A stretch of DNA of 64,000 nucleotides, from contig NZ_JADOBI010000004.1 of assembly GCF_015644585.1 (NCBI RefSeq), positions 310,001 to 374,000 of the forward strand. The letters are read 5' to 3'. This stretch comes from Rahnella laticis (GTDB taxonomy: Bacteria; Pseudomonadota; Gammaproteobacteria; Enterobacterales; Enterobacteriaceae). The notes under the pieces were generated by a model that worked only from the letters and a program-made list of their open reading frames with translations, ran no database searches and was not told the DNA's origin. A program made the position numbers and the translations under genes. Of the stretch, positions 1 to 10,054 are shown in pieces (within the stretch, counting starts at the first letter, position 1; each line of letters opens with the position of its first letter).

Positions 1-1
1 C

Positions 2-808
2 CAGCTCTTTCACGGTGAACCTAAAAACCGTGGCGATTTGGTTGAGCTGATCCGTGACTCAGAACAAAACGATCTGATCGACCCCGATACCCGTGACATG
101 CTGGAAGGCGTGATGGATATCGCCGAGCAGCGCGTCCGGGACATCATGATCCCACGTTCTCAAATGATCACGCTCAAACGCAATCAGCCGCTGGAAGAGT
201 GCCTCGATGTCATCATCGAATCCGCACACTCCCGCTTCCCGGTGATCAGCGAAGATAAGGATCACATTGAAGGCATCCTGATGGCCAAAGACCTGCTGCC
301 GTTTATGCGCACAGAGTCCGAGCCATTCAGCATTGATAAAGTGCTGAGAACCGCCGTGGTGGTTCCCGAAAGCAAACGTGTTGACCGCATGCTGAAGGAG
401 TTTCGCTCCCAGCGTTACCATATGGCGATTGTTGTCGATGAATTCGGCGGCGTATCCGGCCTGGTCACTATCGAAGATATTCTTGAACTGATTGTCGGCG
501 AGATCGACGATGAGTATGACGAAGCTGAAGATCTGGATATCCGCCAGCTTAGCCGCCATACCTACACCGTCCGGGCGCTGGCACCGATTGAAGATTTTAA
601 CGAGGTCTTCCAGACCCATTACAGTGACGACGAAGTCGATACGATTGGTGGTCTGGTTATGCAGTCCTTCGGTCATTTACCGGCACGAGGCGAAAGCATT
701 GAAATTGACGGTTACCTGTTCAAGGTTGCGATGGCAGACAGCCGCCGTATTATTCAGGTTCACGTAAAAATACCGGACGACGCGCCGCAACCGATACTGG
801 AAGAATAA
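2..808 (+). CDS. corC: CorC/HlyC-family CBS-pair protein, 5' end cut by the window
   Basis: The reading frame is open from base 2, and the residues before the first in-frame TTG (base 38) already match CorC, so the true start lies outside the window. The visible part (about 268 residues) holds the two CBS domains, including [11 protein letters not shown] and the [17 protein letters not shown] stretch, followed by the C-terminal CorC/HlyC transporter-associated domain ([16 protein letters not shown]). The family is linked to magnesium and cobalt efflux and, in some bacteria, to membrane stress. Its stop lies 7 bases before lnt, as in E. coli, so the two are probably co-transcribed. E. coli CorC has 292 residues, so only about 25 residues are missing. 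Confidence 0.95.
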   Translation, partial: QLFHGEPKNRGDLVELIRDSEQNDLIDPDTRDMLEGVMDIAEQRVRDIMIPRSQMITLKRNQPLEECLDVIIESAHSRFPVISEDKDHIEGILMAKDLLPFMRTESEPFSIDKVLRTAVVVPESKRVDRMLKEFRSQRYHMAIVVDEFGGVSGLVTIEDILELIVGEIDDEYDEAEDLDIRQLSRHTYTVRALAPIEDFNEVFQTHYSDDEVDTIGGLVMQSFGHLPARGESIEIDGYLFKVAMADSRRIIQVHVKIPDDAPQPILEE

Positions 809-815
809 TTACTCC

Positions 816-2345
816 ATGGCAATTGCCTCTTTATATCAACGCCAGCGGGTTCGCGCCCTGCTGGCGCTCTTATTCGGTGCCTGTGGCACCCTCGCTTTTT
901 CCCCCTATGATTTCTGGCCTGCCGCAATCGTCTCACTCTGCGGTCTGCTGGCATTAACGCTGGATCGCCGTCCGGCGCAATCCGCGTGGATAGGTTTCTG
1001 CTGGGGATTTGGCCTGTTTGGAACAGGCGTCAACTGGGTTTACGTCAGTATCGCCACCTTTGGCGGCATGCCGGAAGCCATCAACCTGTTCCTGGTGATT
1101 TTGCTGGCGGCTTATTTGTCGCTGTACACCATGCTGTTTGCCGGTATTTTCAGCAAACTCTGGCCAAAAACCACCTGGTGGAAACTGGCAATTGCCGCGC
1201 CTGCACTGTGGCAAATTACTGAATTCCTACGCGGTTGGGTACTGACCGGCTTCCCGTGGCTTGAATTCGGTTACAGCCAGATCAATGGCCCCCTGAAAGG
1301 CCTTGCGCCAATCACCGGTGTGAACGGCATTACGCTGTTACTGACTTCACTGAGCGGTCTGCTGGTGTATGCCATTTACCAGCGCCGGAAAGCCCCGGGG
1401 ATTATTGCGCTGGCAATGTTGTTGCTGCCATGGCCGCTGCGCTATATCCACTGGTATCAGGAACAGCCAGAGAAAGCTGTGGATGTTGCACTGGTTCAGG
1501 GCAACATTCCGCAGTCCATGAAATGGGATCCGAAGGCGCTGGAAAGCGCACTGCAAACGTATCTGGATCTCAGCCGCCCTTATCTTGGCAAATCCAGCAT
1601 GATCATCTGGCCGGAATCCGCAATTTCCGATATTGAGTCCGATCAGCAGGGCTTCCTGAGCATGGTGGATAATATTTACCGTTCTCACGGGACTCAGCTG
1701 GTCACCGGGATTATCGACGCACGCCGCAATGAAGAAGGCATGAAGGTGTACAACAGCGCCATCGTGCTGGGCGGTGAACAAACTTATCGCTACCCGGACG
1801 ACAACCGTTTCAACAAACACCATCTGGTGCCCTTTGGTGAATTTGTTCCTCTGGAAACGCTGCTGCGCCCTCTCGCGCCGTTCTTCGATTTGCCAATGTC
1901 GGGCCTGACCAGCGGGGATTATGTGCAGAAGCCGTTGTTTGTCAGCGGGCTCAATCTGACCACCGCCATTTGCTATGAAGTGGTATTTGGCGAACAGGTG
2001 CGCGACAACCTGCGCCCGGACACCAACTTCCTGCTGACCATTTCCAACGATGCCTGGTTCGGACATTCGATTGGCCCGTGGCAGCATTTCCAGATGGCGC
2101 GTATGCGTTCGCTGGAATTAGGCCGCCCGTTGCTGCGCAGCACCAACAACGGTATTACTGCCGTAGTGAATGCTCAGGGCGATGTGACCGCCCAAATTCC
2201 GCAGTTTACCCGTCAGGTGCTGAACGTGAAGGTCACGCCGACAACCGGTATGACGCCGTATGCTCGCGTTGGCTGGTGGCCGGTGTGGATAGTAACCCTC
2301 ATCATGGCCGTCGCGGCACTGTGGCTGGGCCGTCGCAAAAATTGA
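816..2345 (+). CDS. lnt: Apolipoprotein N-acyltransferase
   Basis: This is the inner-membrane enzyme that adds the third acyl chain to the N-terminal cysteine of lipoproteins. It has 509 residues (512 in E. coli). The N-terminal half is a series of hydrophobic helices; the C-terminal half is a periplasmic nitrilase-like domain. The catalytic triad is readable as E267 (in IIWPESA), K334 (in [11 protein letters not shown]) and C386 (in TAICYEV), matching E. coli E267/K335/C387 within one residue. The ATG lies just after the corC stop. A hairpin with a TTCG loop follows the gene. It supplies mature lipoproteins such as LptE and RlpA encoded downstream, but is not in their operon. Confidence 0.97.
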   Translation: MAIASLYQRQRVRALLALLFGACGTLAFSPYDFWPAAIVSLCGLLALTLDRRPAQSAWIGFCWGFGLFGTGVNWVYVSIATFGGMPEAINLFLVILLAAYLSLYTMLFAGIFSKLWPKTTWWKLAIAAPALWQITEFLRGWVLTGFPWLEFGYSQINGPLKGLAPITGVNGITLLLTSLSGLLVYAIYQRRKAPGIIALAMLLLPWPLRYIHWYQEQPEKAVDVALVQGNIPQSMKWDPKALESALQTYLDLSRPYLGKSSMIIWPESAISDIESDQQGFLSMVDNIYRSHGTQLVTGIIDARRNEEGMKVYNSAIVLGGEQTYRYPDDNRFNKHHLVPFGEFVPLETLLRPLAPFFDLPMSGLTSGDYVQKPLFVSGLNLTTAICYEVVFGEQVRDNLRPDTNFLLTISNDAWFGHSIGPWQHFQMARMRSLELGRPLLRSTNNGITAVVNAQGDVTAQIPQFTRQVLNVKVTPTTGMTPYARVGWWPVWIVTLIMAVAALWLGRRKN

Positions 2346-2367
2346 GTTTTCTTATTTTCTCTTTAAA

Positions 2368-2400
2368 TCAGGCGTCTTCGGGCGCCTGAACTGTTTTGTC
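2368..2400 (+). terminator. Terminator after lnt
   Basis: A 9-bp stem (one G-T pair) closes a TTCG loop between 2368 and 2389. It is followed by a broken T-rich stretch (ctgttttgtc), so termination is likely but not perfect. Confidence 0.6.
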
Positions 2401-2510
2401 GCATCTTCTTTTTAACCCCCGCAATCTTCCCCTTTTACCTGCTGTCGTTTGTGATAAACCCGGCATTAAGCGCTGATTATCTGACCGGTAATGAAGTTAA
2501 ATCAGGCTTT

Positions 2511-2528
2511 CTGGCATGACTCTTGCTA
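2511..2528 (+). promoter_or_regulatory. Sigma-54 (RpoN) promoter of gltIJKL
   Basis: The sequence TGGCATGACTCTTGCT fits the -24/-12 consensus TGGCACG-N4-TTGCW with one mismatch. GG at 2513-2514 and GC at 2525-2526 have the required 10-base spacing. E. coli gltIJKL is a known member of the nitrogen (Ntr) regulon, which supports the call. The transcript would start near 2537, giving a leader of about 245 bases before gltI. Confidence 0.75.
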
Positions 2529-2605
2529 CATCTAATTGAAAGATATCTGATTAGTTACTTTTTATGACGTCGTGCATCATTTTGGAACAAAAAGGCTATT
2601 CCTCA

Positions 2606-2622
2606 TGCACTTTCTAAGTGCA
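2606..2622. promoter_or_regulatory. NtrC-like binding site 1
   Basis: TGCAC-N7-GTGCA is a perfect match to the published NtrC half-site pattern TGCACY-N5-RGTGCA. It also forms the tip of a possible RNA hairpin in the gltI leader (GGCTAT at 2594-2599 against ATAGCC at 2622-2627), so an RNA role is an alternative. It lies downstream of the sigma-54 promoter rather than upstream. Confidence 0.5.
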
Positions 2623-2634
2623 TAGCCCGTTAAT

Positions 2635-2651
2635 TGCTTTCAATTGGTGCG
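2635..2651. promoter_or_regulatory. NtrC-like binding site 2 (weaker)
   Basis: TGCTT-N7-GTGCG keeps one good NtrC half-site. Its centre is 29 bp from the centre of site 1, close to three helical turns, the phasing seen for paired NtrC enhancer sites. Confidence 0.35.
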
Positions 2652-2782
2652 TGTCTCGTCTCAAAAAAGAAACAATGTGGTTTCATAAAATTCACATTCA
2701 GTTATTTTCTAGCTTCATATGACGAGGCATTAGCACTTTCTGATCCGTGATTTGGATCCCTAATGACAGCAAGGAGTTGGAC

Positions 2783-3679
2783 ATGCAATTGCGCAAATTG
2801 GCGTTATCCGTAGTGTTGGCAAGCGTTGCCGTAAGCAGCTTTGCTCACGCAGAAGAACTGACCGGCACCCTGAAAAAAATCAAAGACAATGGCGTTATCG
2901 TGGTAGGTCACCGCGAATCCTCAGTGCCATTCTCTTACTACAATAACGAACAGAAAGTCGTAGGTTATTCACAGGACTATTCCGACGCCATTGTTGACGC
3001 GGTTAAGAAAAAACTGAACCTGCCAAACCTGCAGGTCAAAATGATGCCAATCACCTCGCAGAACCGTATTCCGTTGCTGCAAAACGGCACCTATGATTTT
3101 GAGTGTGGTTCTACCACCAACAACCTCGAGCGCCAGCAGCAAGCCGCTTTCTCCGACACTATCTTCGTTATCGGCACCCGTCTGTTAGTGAAGAAAGGCT
3201 CTGAGATTAAAGACTTCGCTGATCTGAAAGGCAAAACCGTTGTGGTGACTTCCGGGACAACCTCTGAAGTGCTGCTAAATAAGCTTAACGAAGAGAAAAA
3301 ACTGGATCTGCGCATCATCAGCGCCAAAGACCACGGTGACTCGTTCCGTACTCTGGAAACCGGTCGTGCCGTTGCCTTCATGATGGATGACGCCCTGTTA
3401 GCCGGTGAACGTGCGAAAGCCAAAAAACCAGACAACTGGGAAATCATCGGGACTCCGCAGTCCAAAGAAGCGTATGGCTGCATGATGCGTAAAGATGATG
3501 CCGACTTCAAAAAACTGGTCGATGACACCATCGTGAAAGCACAGACTTCCGGTGAAGCGACTAAGTGGTTTGAAACCTGGTTCAAAAAACCGATTCCTCC
3601 GAAGAATCTGAACATGAACTTTGAACTGTCTGACGACATGAAAGCCCTGTTCAAAGCACCAAACGATAAAGCACTGTAA
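2783..3679 (+). CDS. gltI: Glutamate/aspartate ABC transporter, periplasmic binding protein
   Basis: This protein captures L-glutamate and L-aspartate in the periplasm for the GltJK-GltL permease. It has 298 residues (302 in E. coli). The start was set at the ATG at 2783 because AAGGAG lies 6-7 bases before it and the protein then begins with a normal signal peptide (MQLRKLALSVVLA, cleavage near HAEE); an upstream GTG at 2747 would add an unneeded leader. Family landmarks include GHRESSVPFSYY, FECGSTTNN and VVTSGTTSEVLL. It is the first gene of gltIJKL, under a sigma-54 promoter. An SroC-like RNA follows it. Confidence 0.96.
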   Translation: MQLRKLALSVVLASVAVSSFAHAEELTGTLKKIKDNGVIVVGHRESSVPFSYYNNEQKVVGYSQDYSDAIVDAVKKKLNLPNLQVKMMPITSQNRIPLLQNGTYDFECGSTTNNLERQQQAAFSDTIFVIGTRLLVKKGSEIKDFADLKGKTVVVTSGTTSEVLLNKLNEEKKLDLRIISAKDHGDSFRTLETGRAVAFMMDDALLAGERAKAKKPDNWEIIGTPQSKEAYGCMMRKDDADFKKLVDDTIVKAQTSGEATKWFETWFKKPIPPKNLNMNFELSDDMKALFKAPNDKAL

Positions 3680-3805
3680 AAAATACCAGACAGACGGGTA
3701 TAACCAAGAGAAGTGTAATTAAAGAATAAGGCTGGACCACCAGCCTGTGATGATGCAGACCGGATGCGGGGTGGTCGTTCCCCACCCCGCATATCCTCCC
3801 AATCA
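3680..3805 (+). ncRNA. sroC: SroC-like small RNA in the gltI-gltJ gap
   Basis: The 189-base gap between gltI and gltJ holds two stable hairpins: AGGCTGG (3729-3735) with CCAGCCT (3740-3746), and an 11-bp perfect stem at 3764-3774 / 3782-3792 (ATGCGGGGTGG). The second is followed by a pyrimidine-rich run ending in TTTTT near 3809. In E. coli and Salmonella this position yields SroC, a fragment of the gltIJKL mRNA that sponges the small RNA GcvB. The call rests on position and structure; I could not align the primary sequence. The 5' end is arbitrary. Confidence 0.6.
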
Positions 3806-3868
3806 TTTTTCACGCGGATCACGTCATCACTCAGATGGGTAGTTCATTACCCGGTTTACGGAGTTTTT

Positions 3869-4609
3869 ATGTCAATAGATTGGAACTGGGGCATATTTTT
3901 GCAACAAGCCCCCTTTGGGAATACCACCTACCTGGGCTGGATTTGGAATGGATTTCAGGTCACCGTCGCGCTGTCGATTTGCGCCTGGATTATCGCGTTC
4001 TTCGTCGGTTCACTTTTCGGGATACTGCGTACCGTTCCCAATCGGATCCTTTCCGGTATCGGCACCTGTTACGTTGAACTCTTCCGTAACGTGCCACTCA
4101 TTGTGCAATTCTTTATCTGGTATCTGGTTGTGCCTGAACTGCTGCCCGAAAATATCGGTATGTGGTTTAAATCAGAGCTGGCACCGAATGTGCAATTCTT
4201 CTCCTCGTCAGTAATCTGTCTCGGGCTGTTCACCGCTGCCCGCGTGTGCGAGCAGGTGCGTGCGGCCATTCAGTCACTGCCAAGCGGCCAGCGTAATGCC
4301 GGTCTGGCAATGGGCCTGACGCTGCCTCAGACCTATCGTTATGTTTTGCTGCCAAACGCGTACCGCGTGATCGTGCCACCGATGACATCCGAAATGGTTA
4401 ACCTGGTGAAAAACTCGGCTATCGCGTCCACCATCGGTCTGGTCGATATGGCGGCACAAGCCGGCAAGTTGCTTGATTACTCCGCTCATGCGTATGAATC
4501 ATTTACTGCGATTACCGTTGCCTACGTCCTTATCAATGCCGTCATCATGCTCCTGATGCATTTTGTAGAACGTAAAGTCCGCCTGCCGGGCAACATGGGA
4601 GGTAAATAA
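3869..4609 (+). CDS. gltJ: Glutamate/aspartate ABC transporter permease GltJ
   Basis: This is one of the two inner-membrane subunits of the glutamate/aspartate importer. The start at 3869 gives 246 residues, the same as E. coli, beginning [10 protein letters not shown]; the frame is open upstream to 3764 but that part is the SroC-like hairpin region. Several hydrophobic helices and the amino-acid-permease EAA-type loop ([23 protein letters not shown] region) are visible. It ends 2 bases before gltK, so the two are translated in tandem. Confidence 0.96.
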   Translation: MSIDWNWGIFLQQAPFGNTTYLGWIWNGFQVTVALSICAWIIAFFVGSLFGILRTVPNRILSGIGTCYVELFRNVPLIVQFFIWYLVVPELLPENIGMWFKSELAPNVQFFSSSVICLGLFTAARVCEQVRAAIQSLPSGQRNAGLAMGLTLPQTYRYVLLPNAYRVIVPPMTSEMVNLVKNSAIASTIGLVDMAAQAGKLLDYSAHAYESFTAITVAYVLINAVIMLLMHFVERKVRLPGNMGGK

Positions 4610-4611
4610 GA

Positions 4612-5289
4612 ATGCATGAATTTGACTGGAGTTCTATCGGCCCCGGCCTGCCGTATTTGTGGCAGGGCATGGTTATCACCCTGAAAATTACGTCGCTGTC
4701 GATTGTTGTCGGTATCCTCTGGGGTACGCTGCTGGCGGTCATGCGTTTATCGTCTTTCAAACCGGTCAGCTGGTTTGCCTCGGCTTATGTCAACCTGTTC
4801 CGCGCCGTGCCGCTGGTCATGGTGTTGTTGTGGTTCTATCTGATTGTGCCCGGCTTCCTGCAAAAAGTGCTCGGTTTATCCCCTAAGACGGATATCCGCC
4901 TGATTTCAGCGATGGTTGCGTTCGCCTTGTTTGAAGCGGCCTACTATTCCGAAATCATTCGCGCCGGGATTATCAGTATTGCCCGCGGGCAATCTTCTGC
5001 CGCGCTGGCGCTGGGCATGACCCAATGGCAGTCCATGCAACTGGTGATTTTGCCGCAGGCCTTCCGCGCGATGGTGCCGTTGTTACTGACCCAGGCGATT
5101 GTTTTATTCCAGGATACCTCGCTGGTGTATGTTCTGGGCCTCGCCGACTTCTTCCGCAGCGCATCCAATATCGGCGACCGTGACGGTACGCTGGTAGAGA
5201 TGGTGCTGTTTGCAGGACTTATTTACTTTGTTATCAGCCTTTCCGCTTCCTTGCTGGTGCGTTATTTGAAGAAAAGGACCGTTTCATGA
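4612..5289 (+). CDS. gltK: Glutamate/aspartate ABC transporter permease GltK
   Basis: This is the second membrane subunit of the importer, 225 residues (224 in E. coli). The His/Glu/Gln/Arg-type permease family signature is seen in the [19 protein letters not shown] stretch. The stop overlaps the gltL start (ATGA at 5286-5289), which indicates translational coupling of permease and ATPase. Confidence 0.96.
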   Translation: MHEFDWSSIGPGLPYLWQGMVITLKITSLSIVVGILWGTLLAVMRLSSFKPVSWFASAYVNLFRAVPLVMVLLWFYLIVPGFLQKVLGLSPKTDIRLISAMVAFALFEAAYYSEIIRAGIISIARGQSSAALALGMTQWQSMQLVILPQAFRAMVPLLLTQAIVLFQDTSLVYVLGLADFFRSASNIGDRDGTLVEMVLFAGLIYFVISLSASLLVRYLKKRTVS

Positions 5290-6011
5290 TTTCACTGAAG
5301 AATGTTTCTAAATGGTACGGGCACTTTCAGGTGCTGACCGAGTGCAGCACCGAAGTTAAAAAAGGTGAAGTTGTGGTTGTTTGCGGGCCTTCCGGGTCGG
5401 GTAAATCGACGCTAATCAAAACCGTTAACGGACTGGAGCCGATTCAGAAAGGCGAGATCCTGGTTAACGGCACACCGGTCAATGACAAAAAAACCAATCT
5501 GGCTCAGCTGCGCGCAAAAGTCGGCATGGTGTTCCAGCATTTTGAGCTGTTCCCGCATTTGTCGATCATCGACAACCTGACGCTTGCTCAGGTAAAAGTG
5601 CTGAAACGCGATAAAGCAGCCTCGAAAGAAAAAGGCCTGAAACTGCTGGAACGTGTGGGCTTATCCGCTCACGCCAACAAATTCCCCGGCCAGCTTTCCG
5701 GCGGACAGCAGCAGCGTGTCGCTATCGCCCGCGCATTATGTATGGATCCTATCGCCATGCTGTTTGACGAACCGACTTCAGCGCTTGATCCGGAAATGAT
5801 CAACGAAGTGCTGGACGTAATGGTTGAGCTGGCAAACGAAGGCATGACAATGATGGTGGTCACCCACGAAATGGGCTTTGCCCGTAAAGTGGCGAACCGC
5901 GTGATTTTCATGGATGAAGGTAAAATTGTGGAAGACCGTAATAAAGACGACTTCTTCAATAATCCGGAATCTGATCGTGCCCGCGATTTCCTGGCGAAAA
6001 TCCTGCACTAA
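5286..6011 (+). CDS. gltL: Glutamate/aspartate ABC transporter ATP-binding protein
   Basis: This is the ATPase that powers GltIJK. It has 241 residues, identical in length to E. coli GltL. Walker A is GPSGSGKST near residues 34-42, the ABC signature LSGGQQQR begins at residue 137, and Walker B ends in D161-E162 ([11 protein letters not shown]). The switch histidine is in VVTHEMG. It is the last gene of the operon and is followed by a 14-bp hairpin that separates it from the convergent ybeL. Confidence 0.97.
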   Translation: MISLKNVSKWYGHFQVLTECSTEVKKGEVVVVCGPSGSGKSTLIKTVNGLEPIQKGEILVNGTPVNDKKTNLAQLRAKVGMVFQHFELFPHLSIIDNLTLAQVKVLKRDKAASKEKGLKLLERVGLSAHANKFPGQLSGGQQQRVAIARALCMDPIAMLFDEPTSALDPEMINEVLDVMVELANEGMTMMVVTHEMGFARKVANRVIFMDEGKIVEDRNKDDFFNNPESDRARDFLAKILH

Positions 6012-6019
6012 AACGTGAA

Positions 6020-6053
6020 TTGCCTGCTTCCGGTCTGCTCCGGAAGCAGGCAA
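6020..6053. terminator. Hairpin between gltL and ybeL
   Basis: A perfect 14-bp inverted repeat (TTGCCTGCTTCCGG, 6-base loop) sits between the convergent gltL and ybeL genes. T-runs are weak on both sides, so it may terminate in both directions or act mainly as an mRNA 3'-end stabiliser. Confidence 0.65.
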
Positions 6054-6060
6054 TCAAACA

Positions 6061-6558
6061 TCACGGTTCAAACGGACGACGGCTAAATTCGGTATTTCCG
6101 CATTTTGGACAGCGGCTCAGAATTTCCGGCGTGTATACCGCCAGATGGAAATGACAATTTTCACAAACCAGATTTCCCAGCCCCACCACTTCCCCGCTGT
6201 GATAAATGCCATGATGGCTGACGTCTTTAAACACTTCTTTCCATTCCAGCTGCGTTTTGTCCGTCAGGTCAGCCAGTTCTTTCCACAGACTTTCTTTAAT
6301 CACACGTAAAAATACGCTGTCGGTTCCGTCATCTTCCGCCACCGCGCGCTGACTTTCGCCGTAACTGCGCGCGAACTCATGCAGGTCGCGCCTGACGGCG
6401 GAGGTTAACTGTTCAATCTGAATTTCTGACAACTTGCCTTCATGTTGCAGACGGACACGGGCATCCTGCACCAGTGCGCTGATATCACGTTCGCCATTTT
6501 TTAACCGCTCGGTCAGCGAAGACACTAACTGGCGGTAAGATTGCGTAATATTGCTCAT
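6061..6558 (-). CDS. ybeL: YbeL-family zinc-ribbon protein of unknown function
   Basis: This is a 165-residue cytosolic protein, close to E. coli YbeL (160). The N-terminal part is helical and charged; the C-terminus carries a zinc ribbon with paired cysteines (NLVCENCHFH and LSRCPKCG) and the family ending RRPFEP. The start was set at the ATG at 6558 because AAGGAGAGG lies just before it; a start at 6582 would bury that ribosome site. The function is not known. In this genome it sits directly beside gltL, without the hscC/rihA block found between them in E. coli. Confidence 0.9.
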   Translation of the reverse strand: MSNITQSYRQLVSSLTERLKNGERDISALVQDARVRLQHEGKLSEIQIEQLTSAVRRDLHEFARSYGESQRAVAEDDGTDSVFLRVIKESLWKELADLTDKTQLEWKEVFKDVSHHGIYHSGEVVGLGNLVCENCHFHLAVYTPEILSRCPKCGNTEFSRRPFEP

Positions 6559-6642
6559 AACTTCCTCTCCTTGAACTGACATGACCGTTTGCCCGGCGGG
6601 AGCGTATTGTCTTTATTTTAGACGTAAATCCCTGATACGTTG

Positions 6643-6674
6643 CGCAGATTATCCCGGGCTGGCTCGCAGATTAT
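6643..6674. repeat. Two direct repeats of CGCAGATTAT in the ybeL-leuS intergenic region
   Basis: CGCAGATTAT occurs at 6643-6652 and 6665-6674, exactly 22 bp (two helical turns) apart, between the divergent ybeL and leuS genes. The phasing would suit a regulator dimer, but no protein can be named. Confidence 0.4.
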
Positions 6675-6827
6675 GAATAATGCGTCAGAAGAAGGCAGAA
6701 ATCCCCGTTAGCCCTTCAGCGGGTGTTGTTGCACCCTCCGCTTATCGGCTATGCTATGCGGATCTTTTGATTAAAACTTTTTGAGCTACAGGCGTAGCTG
6801 TTTTCACTCACAGGACCACCGGCCGCC

Positions 6828-9410
6828 ATGCAAGAGCAATACCGTCCAGAAGACATTGAGTCACACGTTCAGCTTCACTGGCAAGAGAAGCAAACCTTCA
6901 AAGTTACCGAACAGCCTGGTAAGGAGAAATATTACTGTCTCTCCATGTTGCCTTATCCGTCAGGTCGTCTCCACATGGGACACGTGCGCAACTACACCAT
7001 TGGTGACGTGATTTCCCGTTACCAGCGCATGCTCGGTAAAAATGTTCTGCAGCCTATCGGCTGGGATGCATTCGGCCTGCCAGCCGAAGGTGCCGCGGTG
7101 AAAAACAACACAGCACCGGCGCCGTGGACTTACGAAAACATCGAATACATGAAGAACCAGCTGAAACTGCTGGGCTTCGGCTATGACTGGGATCGCGAAA
7201 TCGCGACCTGCAAACCTGATTACTACCGTTGGGAACAGTGGTTCTTCACCAAGCTTTATGAGAAAGGCCTGGTTTACAAGAAGACTTCCGCCGTCAACTG
7301 GTGCCCGCATGACCTGACCGTTTTAGCGAACGAACAGGTTATCGACGGTTGCTGCTGGCGTTGTGACACCAAGGTTGAGCGTAAAGAAATTCCACAGTGG
7401 TTTATCAAAATCACCGATTACGCCGATCAGCTGCTCAACGATCTGGACACGCTGGAAAGCTGGCCTGAGCAGGTTAAAACCATGCAACGTAACTGGATTG
7501 GCCGTTCCGAAGGTGTGGAAATCACTTTCGACGTGGCAGACAGCGACGAAAAAGTCACGGTTTACACGACCCGTCCTGATACTTTCATGGGCGCAACCTA
7601 TGTGGCTGTTGCCGCCGGTCACCCGCTGGCACAACAGGGCGCTATCAATAATCCAGCCCTGAACGATTTCATCGACGAATGCCGCAATACCAAAGTTGCC
7701 GAAGCAGAAATGGCAACCATGGAGAAAAAAGGCATGGCAACGGGCCTGTATGCGGTTCATCCGCTGTCAGGTGAAAAATTGCCGGTTTGGGTCGCCAACT
7801 TTGTCCTGATGGAATACGGCACAGGCGCAGTAATGGCCGTTCCGGGCCACGACCAGCGCGACTGGGAATTTGCCACCAAATATAACCTGCAGATTAAGCC
7901 CGTTATTTTGAATCTGGATGGCAGCCAGCCGGACGTCAACGCAGAAGCCATGACCGAAAAAGGCACTCTGTTCAATTCCGGCGAATTCGACGGTCTGAAT
8001 CACGAAAATGGCTTCAATGCGATTGCCGATAAACTGGTCGCTCAGGGCGTGGGCCAGCGTAAAGTGAACTATCGTCTGCGCGACTGGGGTGTTTCCCGTC
8101 AGCGTTACTGGGGTGCGCCAATCCCGATGATCACACTGGAAGACGGTACTGTTATCCCGACACCAGAAGATCAGTTGCCGGTTATCCTGCCGGAAGACGT
8201 CGTCATGGACGGCATCACCAGCCCGATTAAAGCCGATCCTGAGTGGGCGAAAACTACAGTGAACGGTATGCCGGGTCTGCGTGAAACCGACACTTTCGAT
8301 ACCTTCATGGAATCATCCTGGTACTACGCGCGTTACACCTGCCCGCAGTATGACGAAGGCATGCTGGATCCGGCTGCGGCAAACTACTGGCTGCCGGTTG
8401 ATCAGTATGTTGGTGGTATCGAGCACGCCATCATGCACCTGATGTATTTCCGCTTCTTCCACAAACTGATGCGCGATGCGGGCCTGGTCGATTCTGACGA
8501 ACCGGCTAAACGCCTGCTGTGTCAGGGCATGGTTCTGGCGGATGCGTTCTACTACACCGGCAACGGCGGCGAGCGCGTCTGGGTTTCTCCGGCCGATGCT
8601 ACCGTTGAGCGCGACGAAAAAGGCCGTATCACCAAAGCGACTGACCCGCAGGGCCGCGAGCTGGTTTATGCCGGCATGAGCAAGATGTCCAAGTCTAAAA
8701 ACAACGGCATCGACCCGCAGGTCATGGTTGATAAATACGGCGCGGATACCGTACGTCTGTTCATGATGTTCGCTTCTCCGGCAGAAATGACGCTGGAATG
8801 GCAGGAATCTGGCGTTGAAGGGGCGAACCGCTTCCTGAAACGTGTCTGGAAACTGGCTTACGAACATTCAGAAAAAGGCCCGACCGTTGCCCTTGATGCG
8901 GCTTCCCTGAACGAAGCGCAAAAAGATCTGCGTCGCGACCTGCATAAAACTATCGCCAAAGTCACCGACGATATTGGCCGTCGTCAGACCTTCAACACCG
9001 CAATCGCAGCGGTGATGGAGCTGATGAACAAGCTGGGCCGCGCACCTCAGGAAACTGAACAGGATCGCGCACTGCTGCAGGAAGCTCTGCTGGCCGTTGT
9101 CCGCATGCTTTATCCGTTCACCCCGCACGTTTGCTTCAGCCTCTGGCAGGCGCTGAACGGTGAAGGTGATGTGGATATCGCGCCGTGGCCACAGGCTGAT
9201 GAGCAGGCCATGGTGGAAGATTCCAAACTGGTCGTTGTGCAGGTGAATGGTAAAGTACGTGCTAAAATCACCGTAGCCGCTGATGCTACCGAGCAACAAG
9301 TGCGCGAGCGTGCGGCAGAAGAACATTTGGTCGCAAAATATCTGGATGGGGTTACGGTCCGCAAAGTAATCTACGTCCCGGGCAAACTGCTTAACCTGGT
9401 TGTAGGTTGA
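6828..9410 (+). CDS. leuS: Leucyl-tRNA synthetase
   Basis: This class I enzyme charges tRNA-Leu with leucine. It has 860 residues, as in E. coli. The HIGH motif is HMGH at residues 49-52 and the KMSKS motif starts at residue 619. Between them lie the CP1 editing domain ([24 protein letters not shown] with its aspartate) and the zinc-binding insertion ([21 protein letters not shown]). A GC-rich hairpin at about 6718-6741 precedes it in the leader. It heads leuS-lptE-holA-nadD. Confidence 0.98.
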   Translation: MQEQYRPEDIESHVQLHWQEKQTFKVTEQPGKEKYYCLSMLPYPSGRLHMGHVRNYTIGDVISRYQRMLGKNVLQPIGWDAFGLPAEGAAVKNNTAPAPWTYENIEYMKNQLKLLGFGYDWDREIATCKPDYYRWEQWFFTKLYEKGLVYKKTSAVNWCPHDLTVLANEQVIDGCCWRCDTKVERKEIPQWFIKITDYADQLLNDLDTLESWPEQVKTMQRNWIGRSEGVEITFDVADSDEKVTVYTTRPDTFMGATYVAVAAGHPLAQQGAINNPALNDFIDECRNTKVAEAEMATMEKKGMATGLYAVHPLSGEKLPVWVANFVLMEYGTGAVMAVPGHDQRDWEFATKYNLQIKPVILNLDGSQPDVNAEAMTEKGTLFNSGEFDGLNHENGFNAIADKLVAQGVGQRKVNYRLRDWGVSRQRYWGAPIPMITLEDGTVIPTPEDQLPVILPEDVVMDGITSPIKADPEWAKTTVNGMPGLRETDTFDTFMESSWYYARYTCPQYDEGMLDPAAANYWLPVDQYVGGIEHAIMHLMYFRFFHKLMRDAGLVDSDEPAKRLLCQGMVLADAFYYTGNGGERVWVSPADATVERDEKGRITKATDPQGRELVYAGMSKMSKSKNNGIDPQVMVDKYGADTVRLFMMFASPAEMTLEWQESGVEGANRFLKRVWKLAYEHSEKGPTVALDAASLNEAQKDLRRDLHKTIAKVTDDIGRRQTFNTAIAAVMELMNKLGRAPQETEQDRALLQEALLAVVRMLYPFTPHVCFSLWQALNGEGDVDIAPWPQADEQAMVEDSKLVVVQVNGKVRAKITVAADATEQQVRERAAEEHLVAKYLDGVTVRKVIYVPGKLLNLVVG

Positions 9411-9424
9411 GTCAAGGAGGATCT

Positions 9425-10054
9425 GTGCGACATCCTATAATGACGCTGCTGCTGACCGCGGCAGTGCTGGTAACAGCAGGCTGTGGTTTTCACTTACGTG
9501 GAAAAACCAACGTTCCGGACGAGCTGAGAACCATCGTTCTGGACAGTAGTGACCCGTACGGTCCGTTGATGCGTAACATACGAACTCAGTTACGTCTGAG
9601 TAACGTGACCATTGTTGATGATCCAACCAAAGAACAGCGTAAGAATATTCCGTCGCTGCGCATCGGTGGTGAAGTCGTCGGGCAAAGTACCGCGTCAATC
9701 TTCCAGGACGGTAAAACGGCTGAGTACCAGATGGAAATGAATGTCAGCGCAACGGTTCTGATGCCGGGTAAAGACCTCTATCCGATCCATGTAAAAGTAT
9801 TCCGCTCCTTCTTTGACAACCCGTTAACGGCGCTGGCAAAAGATAACGAGCAGGACATTATTATCGGGGAGATGCGTCAGCAGGCGGCTCAGCAGTTGAT
9901 CCGTAAGTTACTGACGGTTCATGCGTCAGAACTGCGTAAAGCGGATGAAGTGAATGGCGAGGTAGAAGTGATTTCTACCCGTTCATCTGCCAGCACGTCG
10001 TATGATACCTCTGAAGTATCGACCCCGGCTCCGGCCAGCACTTCCGCAAAATGA
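9425..10054 (+). CDS. lptE: LPS-assembly lipoprotein LptE
   Basis: LptE is the outer-membrane lipoprotein plug of the LptD translocon that inserts lipopolysaccharide. The GTG at 9425 was chosen: AGGAGG lies 4 bases before it and E. coli lptE also starts with GTG; an ATG at 9407 overlaps the leuS stop and would lengthen the signal peptide. The product is 209 residues, with a signal peptide and lipobox ending VTAGC, cysteine 20 being the lipidated residue. FHLRGKT and [15 protein letters not shown] match the family. It overlaps holA by 4 bases (ATGA). Confidence 0.93.
   Translation: MRHPIMTLLLTAAVLVTAGCGFHLRGKTNVPDELRTIVLDSSDPYGPLMRNIRTQLRLSNVTIVDDPTKEQRKNIPSLRIGGEVVGQSTASIFQDGKTAEYQMEMNVSATVLMPGKDLYPIHVKVFRSFFDNPLTALAKDNEQDIIIGEMRQQAAQQLIRKLLTVHASELRKADEVNGEVEVISTRSSASTSYDTSEVSTPAPASTSAK

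Noticed and set aside
1347-2087. Minus-strand frame of 246 codons over lnt
   Set aside because: It is antisense to the catalytic domain of lnt with no ribosome site or family match.
3091-3822. Minus-strand frame of 243 codons over gltI
   Set aside because: It overlaps the well-conserved gltI and the SroC-like region and resembles no family.
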